DNA of 64,000 nt, from NCBI RefSeq assembly GCF_003355005.1, contig NZ_CP029985.1, positions 186,001 to 250,000 on the forward strand, in the 5' to 3' direction. Position numbers and translations under genes: made by a program. The notes under the pieces were generated by a model, which saw nothing but the letters and a program-made list of their open reading frames with translations, made no database searches and was not told the origin of the DNA. How positions within the stretch are numbered: position 1 is the stretch's first letter; each line of letters begins with the position of its first letter. The stretch comes from Sphingomonas sp. FARSPH (GTDB lineage: Bacteria; Pseudomonadota; Alphaproteobacteria; Sphingomonadales; Sphingomonadaceae). Shown one piece after another: positions 50,440-59,256 of the stretch.

Positions 50440-52086
50440 TCAGCGGCCGTTGCAGGCGAAGTAGACCGAGTTGAACGACGGCGGGCCGAAGTCCTGCAGC
50501 GCGCTGTCCGCCGGGCGCACTGTGGTGCGGCCGCCCGCGGTCTGCTCGCCCGCGATGATGTTGACGCACGCGACGCTCGCCGGGGTCTTCACCACGCCGT
50601 TGACGAAGCGCATGTCCGACCCGCCGCGCTGGCGGATCGCTGCGGGTGCGAGCGCGGTCTGGATGAAGGTGAAGTTGGCGAAGGTCGAGAAGGTGCGCGG
50701 CAGCAGATCCTCGGCGTTGTTCGAGTCGATCTCAGTCGAGAAGCTGTCGGCCGTCGCACCCAGCAGGCGCTGCGCCGCGACGATGAACTGCATGAAGCCG
50801 CGATAGCCGTTGTCGATATCGAAGCCGTCGTCGTCGGCGCCGGTCACCGCGAAATATTTGATGTTGGTGGTGCCGCCGAAAATCTCGACGCCGTCATCGG
50901 CCGAATTGTGGCTCTGCACGTGGTCAATGATGGTGCCCGAGCCCGTGCCGCCCAGCGTCAGCCCCTGCAGCTCGTTGCCGTCGCTGATCGCGATGCCCGA
51001 ATAGCGGATCTGGACGTAGGACATCTGGCCGCTAGAATCGGCGGCGTTCGGCCCGCCGTAGAAGCGCCCGGTGACGCCCTCGATCGCCTGTTCGCACGTC
51101 GTCGACGATCCGGCGGCGTTGTTCGGGCCGGTGCCGCTGCGGCACACGCCCGTCGGCGCTCGGCCGAGCAGGATGATGCCGCCCCACTGGCCCTGCGTCG
51201 CGTCGGACACACCGTTCGTCGACAGATTCTGCTGCGAGGTGAAGATGATCGGCGCACTCGCGGTGCCGACCGCCTGGATGCGCGAGCCGCGGTTGACCAG
51301 CAGCAGGTCGTTGGTCGATTCGTTGGCGTTGGCGAAAATCACCACGCCCGGCTCGATCGTCAGCGTCACGCCCGAATTGGCGCCGGTCGTGCCGACGTCG
51401 GTGCCGACCTCGGTCTGGCCGGTGAAGCGATAGGCGATGCCCGCGATGCGGGGCAGCGTCAGGCTGGTCGTGATCGCCTGCGGGATGTCGCACACCTTGA
51501 AGCCGCCGACCGTGGCGACGTTCGCCGCGCCCGTCGTCGTCCCGGTCGGCGTGATCGTGCCCGTCGGGCAGTTCGTGCCCGCGGCCAGCGTGCCCACGGC
51601 CGGCACCGCGGTGCAGCGCGCGCCCGATCCGCCGAATTCCGCCGACGTCGAGTTGCAGGTCCACCCCTGGAAGCTGGTGTCGGTCGGGCCGTTGAACGCG
51701 CCGACATAATTGGTCGAGGTGAAGAAGCTGTCGATCCGCGACGGATCGCTCGCCGCGGTCAGCGAGGCGGCGCTGGCGGGATAGACGCCGTTGATGGTCG
51801 CGCCCGTCCCGTTGATGTTGTTGTTGGTCCCGGCGTTGACGATCGCGAGTTGCTCGTCCGACGTCACGGTGATGCCGTTGACCGTGGTCGCCGCGGCGAA
51901 CTGCGCCGCGGTGATCGACGCGCTCGGGCTGGGCGAGGGCGAAGGCGACGGCGCGGGGGCGGGCTGGACGATCGTCACGCTGCCCGCGCCGGGCGAGGCG
52001 ACATTGTCCGCCCCGCCGCAGGCCGCCAGCGCGAGGCTCGCGCTCGTCATCATCAGGAAATTGCCGTAGCGCGTCTTGGCGGCCAT
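50440..52086 (-). CDS. Predicted surface or periplasmic lipoprotein, beta-helix-like, partner of the TonB receptor
   Basis: 548 residues from ATG 52086. The signal peptide ends in lipobox LAAC followed by GGAD, then a proline/serine linker (PAPAPSPSPSPS) typical of tethered envelope proteins. Later segments such as GVTLTIEPGVVIFANAN, APIIFTSQQ, GQWGGIILLGRAP, YVQIRYSGIAI and GVEIFGGTTNIKYF form short repeating strands suggestive of a right-handed beta-helix. I recall similar lipoproteins next to TonB receptors in related bacteria, but the function is not established. Its own promoter region carries a Pho-box-like sequence. Confidence 0.78.
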   Translation of the reverse strand: MAAKTRYGNFLMMTSASLALAACGGADNVASPGAGSVTIVQPAPAPSPSPSPSPSASITAAQFAAATTVNGITVTSDEQLAIVNAGTNNNINGTGATINGVYPASAASLTAASDPSRIDSFFTSTNYVGAFNGPTDTSFQGWTCNSTSAEFGGSGARCTAVPAVGTLAAGTNCPTGTITPTGTTTGAANVATVGGFKVCDIPQAITTSLTLPRIAGIAYRFTGQTEVGTDVGTTGANSGVTLTIEPGVVIFANANESTNDLLLVNRGSRIQAVGTASAPIIFTSQQNLSTNGVSDATQGQWGGIILLGRAPTGVCRSGTGPNNAAGSSTTCEQAIEGVTGRFYGGPNAADSSGQMSYVQIRYSGIAISDGNELQGLTLGGTGSGTIIDHVQSHNSADDGVEIFGGTTNIKYFAVTGADDDGFDIDNGYRGFMQFIVAAQRLLGATADSFSTEIDSNNAEDLLPRTFSTFANFTFIQTALAPAAIRQRGGSDMRFVNGVVKTPASVACVNIIAGEQTAGGRTTVRPADSALQDFGPPSFNSVYFACNGR

Positions 52087-52196
52087 GATCGGATGCTCCC
52101 AGTCGTCGTGTCGTTGAGGGTCGGGCAAGGACGCCCGCGATCGGCGAAGGCGTCCCCCCTTGCCGATCCCGATCCGGCGACTAGGCGCGTTCCATG

Positions 52197-52217
52197 ACGC
52201 AAAGATGAGATTTGCGT
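52197..52217. promoter_or_regulatory. Operator-like palindrome upstream of the lipoprotein gene
   Basis: Perfect inverted repeat ACGCAAA-(7 bases)-TTTGCGT, 110 bases before the lipoprotein start and 20 bases downstream (transcription sense) of the Pho-box-like site. A likely protein-binding site; the regulator is unknown. Confidence 0.5.
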
Positions 52218-52237
52218 GATGTTTTTACTGCAATTGC

Positions 52238-52255
52238 ACGACAGATTGATGACAT
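52238..52255 (-). promoter_or_regulatory. Pho-box-like site upstream of the lipoprotein/TonB receptor pair
   Basis: Minus-strand sequence ATGTCAT-CAAT-CTGTCGT: two 7-mers, each matching the PhoB consensus CTGTCAT at six of seven positions, separated by four bases as in a standard Pho box. An AT-richer stretch (GCAGTAAAAACATCAC) follows downstream, where a -10 element could lie. Confidence 0.6.
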
Positions 52256-52500
52256 GCCGACGCGCGGCCACCTACCTAGCTTGATCGACAGCTTCCCTGC
52301 TGCGTAACGCGCGTATCGCTCGCCACCTATGCGTCACCCCGGGCTTGACCCGGGGTCCCGCTTCTTCTTCCAACTGGTACGCAAGCTTGCCCGGCTTTAC
52401 GGCCGGGACGACGAGGTAAAAGGAGTATCGCGCAGGCGATGGCGCGCCATCCCCAGCCCCGCACCGCTCACGCGCCACAAGCCACGTCGCCCAAAACGCC
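52256..52500. other. Gene-free stretch with hairpin repeats
   Basis: Part of a 452-base gene-free gap (52087-52538). The region 52327-52415 holds two hairpins, CCCCGGG-CTTGA-CCCGGGG and CCCGGC-TTTACG-GCCGGG, related to the repeat at 33663. I see no coding potential with family-like sequence; the rest shows nothing recognisable. Confidence 0.6.
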
Positions 52501-52535
52501 AAAAAAGCCCGCCGGTCGTCGGACCGGGCGGGCTA
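52501..52535 (-). terminator. Intrinsic terminator of tRNA-Val
   Basis: Read on the minus strand: stem AGCCCGC-(C bulge)-CGGTC, loop CGAC, GACCG-GCGGGCT, followed by TTTTT. It begins four bases after the encoded CCA of tRNA-Val. Confidence 0.88.
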
Positions 52536-52538
52536 TAA

Positions 52539-52613
52539 TGGTGGGCGCGACAGGGATTGAACCTGTGACCCCACCCGTGTGAAGGGTGTGCTCTACCGCT
52601 GAGCTACGCGCCC
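52539..52613 (-). tRNA. tRNA-Val (CAC)
   Basis: Minus-strand cloverleaf with acceptor GGGCGCG/CGCGCCC, D-arm AGCTCAGCGGTAGAGC, anticodon stem CACCC/GGGTG with loop TTCACAC (anticodon CAC) and T-arm CAGGTTCAATCCCTG. CCA is encoded and an intrinsic terminator follows. Confidence 0.95.
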
Positions 52614-52689
52614 GAAACTCGTCGGGAAGCGGGCCTTTAGGCGGCGGCGTGCCGCCCGTCCAGCATAAAATGCCCGGCCCGCGTCCCGG

Positions 52690-52962
52690 TCAGTTGACCG
52701 AGTCCTTCAGCCCCTTGCCCGCCTTGAACTTGGGCTGGCTCGATGCCTTGATCGTCATCGGCTCGCCGGTGCGCGGGTTGCGTCCCGTCGATGCCTTGCG
52801 CTTGGACACGGAAAACGTGCCGAACCCGACCAGACGCACTTCGTCGCCCTTCTTCAGGCTGGCCGTGATCGCGTCGAACACCGCCTCGACCGCCTTCGTC
52901 GCATCCCCCTTCGCGAGTCCCGACGTGTCGGCAACATTGGCAATCAGCTCTTGCTTGTTCAT
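52690..52962 (-). CDS. hupB: DNA-binding protein HU
   Basis: 90 residues from ATG 52962 (MNKQELIANVADTSGLAKGDA). The HU core VRLVGFGTFSVSKRKASTGRNPRTGEPM includes the beta-arm with the RNP motif that bends DNA. A nucleoid protein acting as a dimer. In-frame upstream sequence to 53007 is leader. A short hairpin (AAAAGG with CCTTTT) lies just before the start codon and overlaps the ribosome site. Confidence 0.96.
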   Translation of the reverse strand: MNKQELIANVADTSGLAKGDATKAVEAVFDAITASLKKGDEVRLVGFGTFSVSKRKASTGRNPRTGEPMTIKASSQPKFKAGKGLKDSVN

Positions 52963-52963
52963 G

Positions 52964-52980
52964 AAAAGGAGCCCCCTTTT
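52964..52980 (-). promoter_or_regulatory. Short hairpin over the hupB ribosome binding site
   Basis: In the hupB leader, AAAAGG pairs with CCTTTT around loop GGGCT, ending one base before the start codon. The run of four U residues opposite a purine-rich Shine-Dalgarno resembles fourU-type thermosensors, but the stem is only six pairs. Confidence 0.4.
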
Positions 52981-53099
52981 TGAAATCATTGAGAATCGTG
53001 TGGCCAAGCCGAAAGGTCAGTAAGGCCGTCCGTACGGTACGAGTCAATGCCTCCGCCGCCTCGGATGGGCGCGGCGGAGGCGGATAATCGGTCAGCGGA

Positions 53100-55496
53100 T
53101 CAGTGGTGGCGTTCCGCCGCGACCTGCGCAACCCCTGCCGGCGGCAAAGCGGCGAGTTCATCGGCGTCTGTCCAGTCGATCGGCTCCAGCGTGTCGGTCA
53201 GCGCCAGCGCCAGCACCTCGTCGACGTGGCCGACCGGCACGATCGTCAGCCCGTCGCGGATGTTCTGCGGAATCTCGGCGAGGTCCTTCTCGTTGTCCTG
53301 CGGAATCAGCACTGTCGTGATGCCGCCGCGCAGCGCCGCGAGCAGCTTTTCCTTGAGGCCACCGATCGGCAGCACGCGGCCGCGCAGCGTCACCTCGCCG
53401 GTCATCGCCACCTCCTTCTTCACCGCGACGCCGGTCAGCGTCGAGACGATCGAGGTAACGAGCCCGATGCCCGCCGACGGCCCGTCCTTGGGCACCGCGC
53501 CCTCGGGCAGGTGGATGTGGATATCCTTACGGTGGAACAGCGAGGGCTTGATGCCATAGCTGGGACTGCGCGCCTGCACGAAGCTGAAGGCGGCCTGCAC
53601 CGATTCCTTCATCACGTCGCCCAGCTTGCCCGTCGTCTTGACCTGGCCCTTGCCCGGCACCGTCACGCTCTCGATCGTCAGCAGTTCGCCGCCGACCTCG
53701 GTCCAGGCAAGGCCGGTCACCGCGCCGATCTGATGCTCCTCCTCGGACAGGCCGTGGCGGAATTTCTGCACGCCGGCGAATTCGTGGAGGTTGTCGGGCG
53801 TGATCGTCACGCTTTCCGCCTTGCCCTCCAGGATGCGGCGCAGCGCCTTCCTCGCCAGCTTGGCGATCTCGCGCTCCAGCGTGCGTACGCCCGCCTCGCG
53901 CGTGTACTTCTGGATCAGCGCGCGCAGGCCCGCATTGATCAGCGTGAACTCGCCGTCCTTCAGGCCATGTTCGCCGATCACCTTGGGCAGCAGGTGCCGC
54001 TCGGCGATCTCGACCTTCTCGTCCTCGGTATAGCCTTCCAGCCGGATGATCTCCATCCGGTCGAGCAAGGGCTGCGGCAGATTGAGCGTGTTCGCGGTGC
54101 ACACGAACATCACGTCGCTGAGGTCGATGTCGATCTCGAGATAATGGTCGTTGAACTTGCCGTTCTGTTCGGGGTCGAGCACCTCGAGCAGCGCCGACGC
54201 CGGATCGCCGCGGAAATCCTGGCCCAGCTTGTCGATCTCGTCGAGCAGGAACAAGGGATTGCTCGTGCCCGCCTTCTTCAGGTTGGTGACGATCTTGCCC
54301 GGCAGCGAGCCGATGTACGTCCGGCGATGGCCGCGGATCTCCGCCTCGTCGCGCACGCCACCTAGGCTCTGGCGGATGAACTCGCGCCCCGTCGCCTTGG
54401 CGATGCTCTTGCCCAGCGAGGTCTTGCCGACGCCCGGCGGGCCGACCAGGCACAGGATCGGCCCCTTCAGCTTGTTCATCCGCGCCTGCACGCCGAGATA
54501 TTCGACGATCCGGTCCTTGACCTTCTCCAGCGCGTAATGATCCTCGTCCAGCACCGCCTGCGCCGCGGCGATGTCCTTCTTGATCTTGGATTTCTTGCCC
54601 CACGGCAGGCCGAGCAGCACGTCGAGGTAGTTGCGCACGACGGTCGCCTCGGCGCTCATCGGCGCCATCGTCTTCAGCTTCTTGAGCTCGGCGGTCGCCT
54701 TGGTGCGCGCTTCCTTGGACAGCTTCAGCGTCGCGATCTTCTGCGTCAGCTCGGCGATCTCGTCGCCGTCGCTCTCGTCGTCGCTGTTGCCCAGCTCACG
54801 CTGGATCGCCTTCAGCTGTTCGTTGAGATAATATTCGCGCTGCGTCTTCTCCATCTGGCGCTTGACGCGGCTCTTGATCTTCTTCTCGACCTGCAGGACG
54901 CCGAGCTCGCCCTCCATCAGCGCGTACGCCATCTCCAGCCGCTTGGCGGGGTCGGTCTCGACCAGCAAAGCCTGCTTGTCGGCGACCTTGACCTGGACAT
55001 TCGCCATGATCGCGTCGCTGAGCTTCGCCGCCTCGACCAGCTCGCCCAGCTGCACCGCGGTCTCGGCGGGCAGCTTGCGGTTGAGCTTGGCGTAATTCTC
55101 GAACTGCTCGACGACGGAGCGCATCAGCGCGGTGATCTCTGGGCCCGTCGGCTCAGCATCTTCCATCGGCTCGATCTCGGCGACGAGATGCCCCTCGCCC
55201 TCCTCCAGCGTCGACAGCCGGCCGCGCTTTTTGCCCTCGACCAGCACGCGCACCGTACCGTCGGGCAGCTTCAGCAGCTGCAGCACGGTCGCGGTGACGC
55301 CGACCTCGTACAGGTCCTCGCGCTGCGGATCGTCCTCTGCCGGGTCGAGCTGTGCGACGAGGAAGATTTCCTTATCCGCCGCCATCGCTGCTTCCAGCGC
55401 GGACACACTCTTGTCGCGGCCGACGAACAACGGAACGATCATGTGCGGAAAGACGACGATGTCGCGCAGCGGCAGGACGGGATAGTTGGTGTGCAT
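53100..55496 (-). CDS. lon: ATP-dependent protease Lon
   Basis: 798 residues. N-terminal substrate-binding domain starts YPVLPLRDIVVFPHMIVPLFVGR. AAA+ domain: Walker A GPPGVGKTSLGKS, RQSLGGVRDEAEIRGHRRTY, and NPLFLLDEIDKLG. The C-terminal serine-lysine protease has PKDGPSAG with S674. It degrades misfolded and regulatory proteins in the cytoplasm. A sigma-32-like promoter lies upstream. Confidence 0.98.
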   Translation of the reverse strand: MHTNYPVLPLRDIVVFPHMIVPLFVGRDKSVSALEAAMAADKEIFLVAQLDPAEDDPQREDLYEVGVTATVLQLLKLPDGTVRVLVEGKKRGRLSTLEEGEGHLVAEIEPMEDAEPTGPEITALMRSVVEQFENYAKLNRKLPAETAVQLGELVEAAKLSDAIMANVQVKVADKQALLVETDPAKRLEMAYALMEGELGVLQVEKKIKSRVKRQMEKTQREYYLNEQLKAIQRELGNSDDESDGDEIAELTQKIATLKLSKEARTKATAELKKLKTMAPMSAEATVVRNYLDVLLGLPWGKKSKIKKDIAAAQAVLDEDHYALEKVKDRIVEYLGVQARMNKLKGPILCLVGPPGVGKTSLGKSIAKATGREFIRQSLGGVRDEAEIRGHRRTYIGSLPGKIVTNLKKAGTSNPLFLLDEIDKLGQDFRGDPASALLEVLDPEQNGKFNDHYLEIDIDLSDVMFVCTANTLNLPQPLLDRMEIIRLEGYTEDEKVEIAERHLLPKVIGEHGLKDGEFTLINAGLRALIQKYTREAGVRTLEREIAKLARKALRRILEGKAESVTITPDNLHEFAGVQKFRHGLSEEEHQIGAVTGLAWTEVGGELLTIESVTVPGKGQVKTTGKLGDVMKESVQAAFSFVQARSPSYGIKPSLFHRKDIHIHLPEGAVPKDGPSAGIGLVTSIVSTLTGVAVKKEVAMTGEVTLRGRVLPIGGLKEKLLAALRGGITTVLIPQDNEKDLAEIPQNIRDGLTIVPVGHVDEVLALALTDTLEPIDWTDADELAALPPAGVAQVAAERHH

Positions 55497-55540
55497 GCAA
55501 ACTCCGCGGCGACCCGAACCGGGGCCACCTCATGATGCAC

Positions 55541-55570
55541 TATATGGGGAGGCTGCGGCATCCATCAATC
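55541..55570 (-). promoter_or_regulatory. Heat-shock (RpoH-type) promoter of lon
   Basis: Minus-strand -10 CCCCATATA (55541-55549) with an upstream -35-like ATTGA (55565-55569) separated by 15 bases. The -10 is close to the sigma-32 consensus CCCCATNT. It lies 45 bases before the lon start, as expected for a heat-induced protease gene. Confidence 0.65.
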
Positions 55571-55659
55571 GTTTCGCGGCCAGCCGTTCGCGCGACGAAG
55601 CCCCTTGCCAGCACGCCGCCCGGTGTGGAAACCACCGCGTTGAAAACAAGGGGTATACG

Positions 55660-57369
55660 ATGACGCTTCGCCTGACGCTCGCTGCCGCATTGTTGGTGTC
55701 GGGCAGCGCCTTTGCCGCGGAGCCGGGCAAGCCGCCGATCACCGCGCAGGTTTCCGCATCGGGCGGCCCGCTCGACCCGGCGCAGAAGAAGCTGAGGTTC
55801 GACACCGCCGACCTGCAGTTCGAGGTCGATCCCGACCGCGAGGTGCTGAACGGCGTCGCGACGCTGACCTTCACCACGCTCGACAGGACCGACAAGGTCG
55901 TCGTCGACCTCGACAACAACTACACCGTCACCGCGGTGACGGTCGACGGCGTCGACGCGAGCTTCCAGAATCCGCAGGGGCGGATGACGATCACGCTCGC
56001 CAAGAAGGCGGCGAAGGATGCCAAGCTGGTCGTCAAGATCACCTATGGCGGCCGCCCGCACACCGCGGTGCGCGCGCCGTGGGATGGCGGCTTCGTCTGG
56101 GCGAAGACGCCCGGCGGCCAGCCCTGGGTCGCGACCGCGGTCCAGATGGAAGGGTGCGACCTGTTCTGGCCGTGCATCGACTATCCGACCTACGAACCCG
56201 ACAAGGTCACGCTGCACATCACCGTGCCCAAGGGGCTGAAGGCGCCTTCGAACGGCAAGCTCCTCGGCGTCGACCAGCTCCAGGACGGCCGCACGACGTG
56301 GAACTGGGAAGTCGCGCATCCCAATCTCTACGGCATCGCGCTCAACGTCGGGCCGTATGAGGAGATCAGCGGGACGTACAAGAGCAAGTATGGCGACACG
56401 ATCCCGATGCATTACTGGTATCTGCCCGGCGAGACGGAGCAGGCGAAGGGCCTGTTCGCCGAATTCGCGCCGACACTGGATTTCTACGAGGGCGTCGTCG
56501 GCCCCTATCCGTGGCGCGTCGAGAAGGTCGGCGTCGTGGAGACGCCGCACAAGGGCATGGAGCATCAGACGATCAACGCCTACGGCAATGCTTATGCCAA
56601 GGCGCCGGAAGGGTTCGACTGGCTGTTCCAGCATGAATTCGGCCACGAATGGTTCGCCAACCAGATGACCGCGGTCAACTGGGACGATTTCTGGCTGCAC
56701 GAGGGCTTCACCGCCTACATGCAGCCGCTCTACGGCCGCTGGCGCGAGGGCGACGGCCGCTACACCGCGATGATGCTGGCGGCGCGGCCCGGTATCCAGA
56801 ACAAATCGCCGCTCGTCACCGGCAAGCCGCAGACCGCTGAGGACGTGTACGAGAAGGCGCCCGGCCGCGGCGGCGACATCTATACGAAGGGCGAATGGAT
56901 CCTCCACACGCTGCGCAATGCGATCGGGGACAAGGCGTTCTTCGACGCGGTGAAATTGCTCGTCTACAACCGCACCGATCCCGCGCCGGGCAATTTCCAG
57001 ACGGTGTTCCGCACGACGCCCGACTTCATCCGTTTCATCAACCAGACGACGGGGCAGGACTGGCAGTGGTTCTTCGACGTCTACCTCTACCAGGCGACGC
57101 TGCCCAAGCTCGTCGCCAACCGCAACGCGAGCCAGCTGACGCTCAAATGGCAGACGCCGCTGAACAAGCCCTTCCCGCTCCCCGTCGAGGTGCAGATCGA
57201 CGACCGGGTCCAGAAGGTGCCGATGACCGGCGGCCTCGCGACGATCACCGTGCCGGAAGGCGCCCACGTCGTCATCGACCCGATGAGCCGGTTGCTCAAG
57301 CAGGACGATGCGGTCGACGCCTATCAGGCCTGGAGGGCCGCGCAGGCGCCGGCTGCGGCGAAGAAGTGA
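55660..57369 (+). CDS. M1 family metallopeptidase (first of tandem pair)
   Basis: 569 residues from ATG 55660, with signal peptide MTLRLTLAAALLVSGSAFA, so periplasmic or secreted. N-terminal beta domain, the substrate-site loop VETPHKGMEHQTINAYGN, and the zinc site H325-E-F-G-H329 with E348 in WLHEGFTAYM. It is shorter than full M1 aminopeptidases because the C-terminal helical domain is missing, and it ends in a beta domain (ITVPEGAHVVIDPMSRLLKQ). Next to a close paralogue. Confidence 0.92.
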   Translation: MTLRLTLAAALLVSGSAFAAEPGKPPITAQVSASGGPLDPAQKKLRFDTADLQFEVDPDREVLNGVATLTFTTLDRTDKVVVDLDNNYTVTAVTVDGVDASFQNPQGRMTITLAKKAAKDAKLVVKITYGGRPHTAVRAPWDGGFVWAKTPGGQPWVATAVQMEGCDLFWPCIDYPTYEPDKVTLHITVPKGLKAPSNGKLLGVDQLQDGRTTWNWEVAHPNLYGIALNVGPYEEISGTYKSKYGDTIPMHYWYLPGETEQAKGLFAEFAPTLDFYEGVVGPYPWRVEKVGVVETPHKGMEHQTINAYGNAYAKAPEGFDWLFQHEFGHEWFANQMTAVNWDDFWLHEGFTAYMQPLYGRWREGDGRYTAMMLAARPGIQNKSPLVTGKPQTAEDVYEKAPGRGGDIYTKGEWILHTLRNAIGDKAFFDAVKLLVYNRTDPAPGNFQTVFRTTPDFIRFINQTTGQDWQWFFDVYLYQATLPKLVANRNASQLTLKWQTPLNKPFPLPVEVQIDDRVQKVPMTGGLATITVPEGAHVVIDPMSRLLKQDDAVDAYQAWRAAQAPAAAKK

Positions 57370-57378
57370 CGACGACAC

Positions 57379-57524
57379 ATTCCTCCCCTGCCTCGCAGGG
57401 GAGGGGGACCGCGCCTCGAAGAGGCGTGGTGGAGGGGCAGCCCAACAGACCGGCGCGCGTGGGTCTGCCCCTCCACCCCCAGCCTGCGGCTGGCGGTCCC
57501 CCTCCCCGCGGATCGGGGAGGATT
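57379..57524. repeat. Palindromic repeat element (family B) between the two M1 peptidase genes
   Basis: About 146 bp framed by ATTCCTCCCC and GGGGAGGATT, with GTGGAGGGGCAG and CTGCCCCTCCACCCC as the inner pair. It starts 10 bases after the first gene and ends 14 bases before the second, just before the GAGGAGAG ribosome site. Confidence 0.85.
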
Positions 57525-57537
57525 TGAGGAGAGACCC

Positions 57538-59256
57538 ATGAAGCCATTGCTCGCCATCTCCGCCCTCGCCCTGGTCGCCGCCGCGCCCGGCCTGCCCAAG
57601 AAGGGCGAGCCACCGATCACCGAACAGACGCAGAAGTCGGGCGGCGAGCGCCCGCCCGAGCAGCTGGCGCTACGCTTCGACACCGCCGATCTGTCGTTCG
57701 AGGTGCTGCCTGAAAAGGAGACGCTGAGCGGCGTTGCGACGCTGGGCTTCACCGCGAAAGCGCCGCTCACCCGCCTGCTGATCGACCTCGATCGCAATCT
57801 GCCCGTCACCGCGATCAGCATCGATGGCCAGCCGCTGCCGAAGGCGGCATGGACCAACCCCGAAGGCCAGCTCGCGATCACCCTCCCCCGCCCGCTCGCC
57901 GCGGGAGAAAAGGTGAGCGCGAAGATCACCTATGGCGGCCAGTCGCACGTCGCGGTGCGCGCGCCATGGGACGACGGCATGGTCTGGTCGAAGACGCCCG
58001 ACGGCCGCACCTGGTTCGCGACCACGTCCGAAGGCTATGGCTGCGACCTGTTCTGGCCGTGCCTCGACTTCCCGACCGGCGAGCCCGGCCTCGTCGACAT
58101 CCACATCACCATCCCCAAGGGGCTGAAGGCGCCATCCAACGGCAAGCTTCTATCGGTCGACCAGCTTCCCGACGGCCGCACGCGCTGGAACTGGCGCACG
58201 CGCAACCCCAATACCTATGCGATCGCGCTCAACGTCGGCCCGTATGAGGTAATCGAAGGCAGCTACAAGAGCCGCTTCGGCAACACGATCCCGATGTTCT
58301 ACTGGTACCTGCCCGGCGAAAAGGCGCAGGCGCAAAAACTTTTCGACGAATTCGCCCCCACGCTCGATTTCTTCGAGGCCAACGTCGGCCCTTATCCCTT
58401 CGGCGATGAAAAGGTCGGCGTCGTCGAAACTCCGCACAAAGGCATGGAGCATCAGACAATCAATGCCTATGGCAACGAATATGCCAAGGCGATCGAGGGT
58501 TTCGACTGGCTGTTCCAGCACGAATTCACGCACGAATGGTTCGCCAATCAGCTGACCGCGGCGAATTGGGACGATTACTGGCTGCATGAAGGGTATGGCA
58601 GCTACATGCAGCCCGCCTATGGCCTGTGGCGCGAGGGTCGCGCGCGCTACGCCGCGATGATGCAGGGGCAGCGCGCGACGATCATGAACACGGTGCCGAT
58701 CGTTCAGGATCGCGTCCTGACCGAGGAGCAGGTCTACGAGACCGACCATGGCGGCGCGGGGCAGGACATCTACGTCAAGGGATCGTGGATGCTGCACACC
58801 TTGCGCGGCCTGATCGGCGACGATGCCTTCTGGAAGGTGACGCGCCTCGCGGTCTACGGCCGCCCCGACCCGCGCCCCGGCAATTTCGCCCCGCGCTTCG
58901 GCTCCAGCCGCGAATATGAAGGCTTCGTGCGCCAGGTGACGGGCAAGGATTACGGATGGTTCTTCGATGTCTACCTGCGCCAGGCGAAGCTGCCCGAACT
59001 GCTCGAGACGCGGCAGGGCGACACCGTGACGCTGGCGTGGAACGCGCCCGGCGGCGGCCCCTTCCCCATGCCGGTCGAGGTCGATGTCGCGGGCAAACTG
59101 ACGACGCTGCCGATGAGCGAAGGCCATGGCACGCTGACCATTCCCGCGGGCACGCATTACGTCGTCGATCCGGATGCGAAGATCCTGCGCCGCAGCGTCG
59201 CGGTCGAGGACATGCAGGCGTGGCGCGTCGCCCAGTCCGCGCGGCGCACGCAATGA
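57538..59256 (+). CDS. M1 family metallopeptidase (second of tandem pair)
   Basis: 572 residues with signal peptide KPLLAISALALVAAAPG. It is clearly similar to the preceding protein along its full length: VETPHKGMEHQTINAYGN is identical, zinc site H328-E-F-T-H332 with E351 in WLHEGYGSYM. It lacks the C-terminal helical domain as well. ATGA overlap with the next small gene. Ribosome site GAGGAGAG precedes ATG 57538. Confidence 0.92.
   Translation: MKPLLAISALALVAAAPGLPKKGEPPITEQTQKSGGERPPEQLALRFDTADLSFEVLPEKETLSGVATLGFTAKAPLTRLLIDLDRNLPVTAISIDGQPLPKAAWTNPEGQLAITLPRPLAAGEKVSAKITYGGQSHVAVRAPWDDGMVWSKTPDGRTWFATTSEGYGCDLFWPCLDFPTGEPGLVDIHITIPKGLKAPSNGKLLSVDQLPDGRTRWNWRTRNPNTYAIALNVGPYEVIEGSYKSRFGNTIPMFYWYLPGEKAQAQKLFDEFAPTLDFFEANVGPYPFGDEKVGVVETPHKGMEHQTINAYGNEYAKAIEGFDWLFQHEFTHEWFANQLTAANWDDYWLHEGYGSYMQPAYGLWREGRARYAAMMQGQRATIMNTVPIVQDRVLTEEQVYETDHGGAGQDIYVKGSWMLHTLRGLIGDDAFWKVTRLAVYGRPDPRPGNFAPRFGSSREYEGFVRQVTGKDYGWFFDVYLRQAKLPELLETRQGDTVTLAWNAPGGGPFPMPVEVDVAGKLTTLPMSEGHGTLTIPAGTHYVVDPDAKILRRSVAVEDMQAWRVAQSARRTQ

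Noticed and set aside
50434..52197. 587-codon plus-strand open frame
   Set aside because: Antisense shadow of the lipoprotein gene, which has a clear signal peptide and lipobox.
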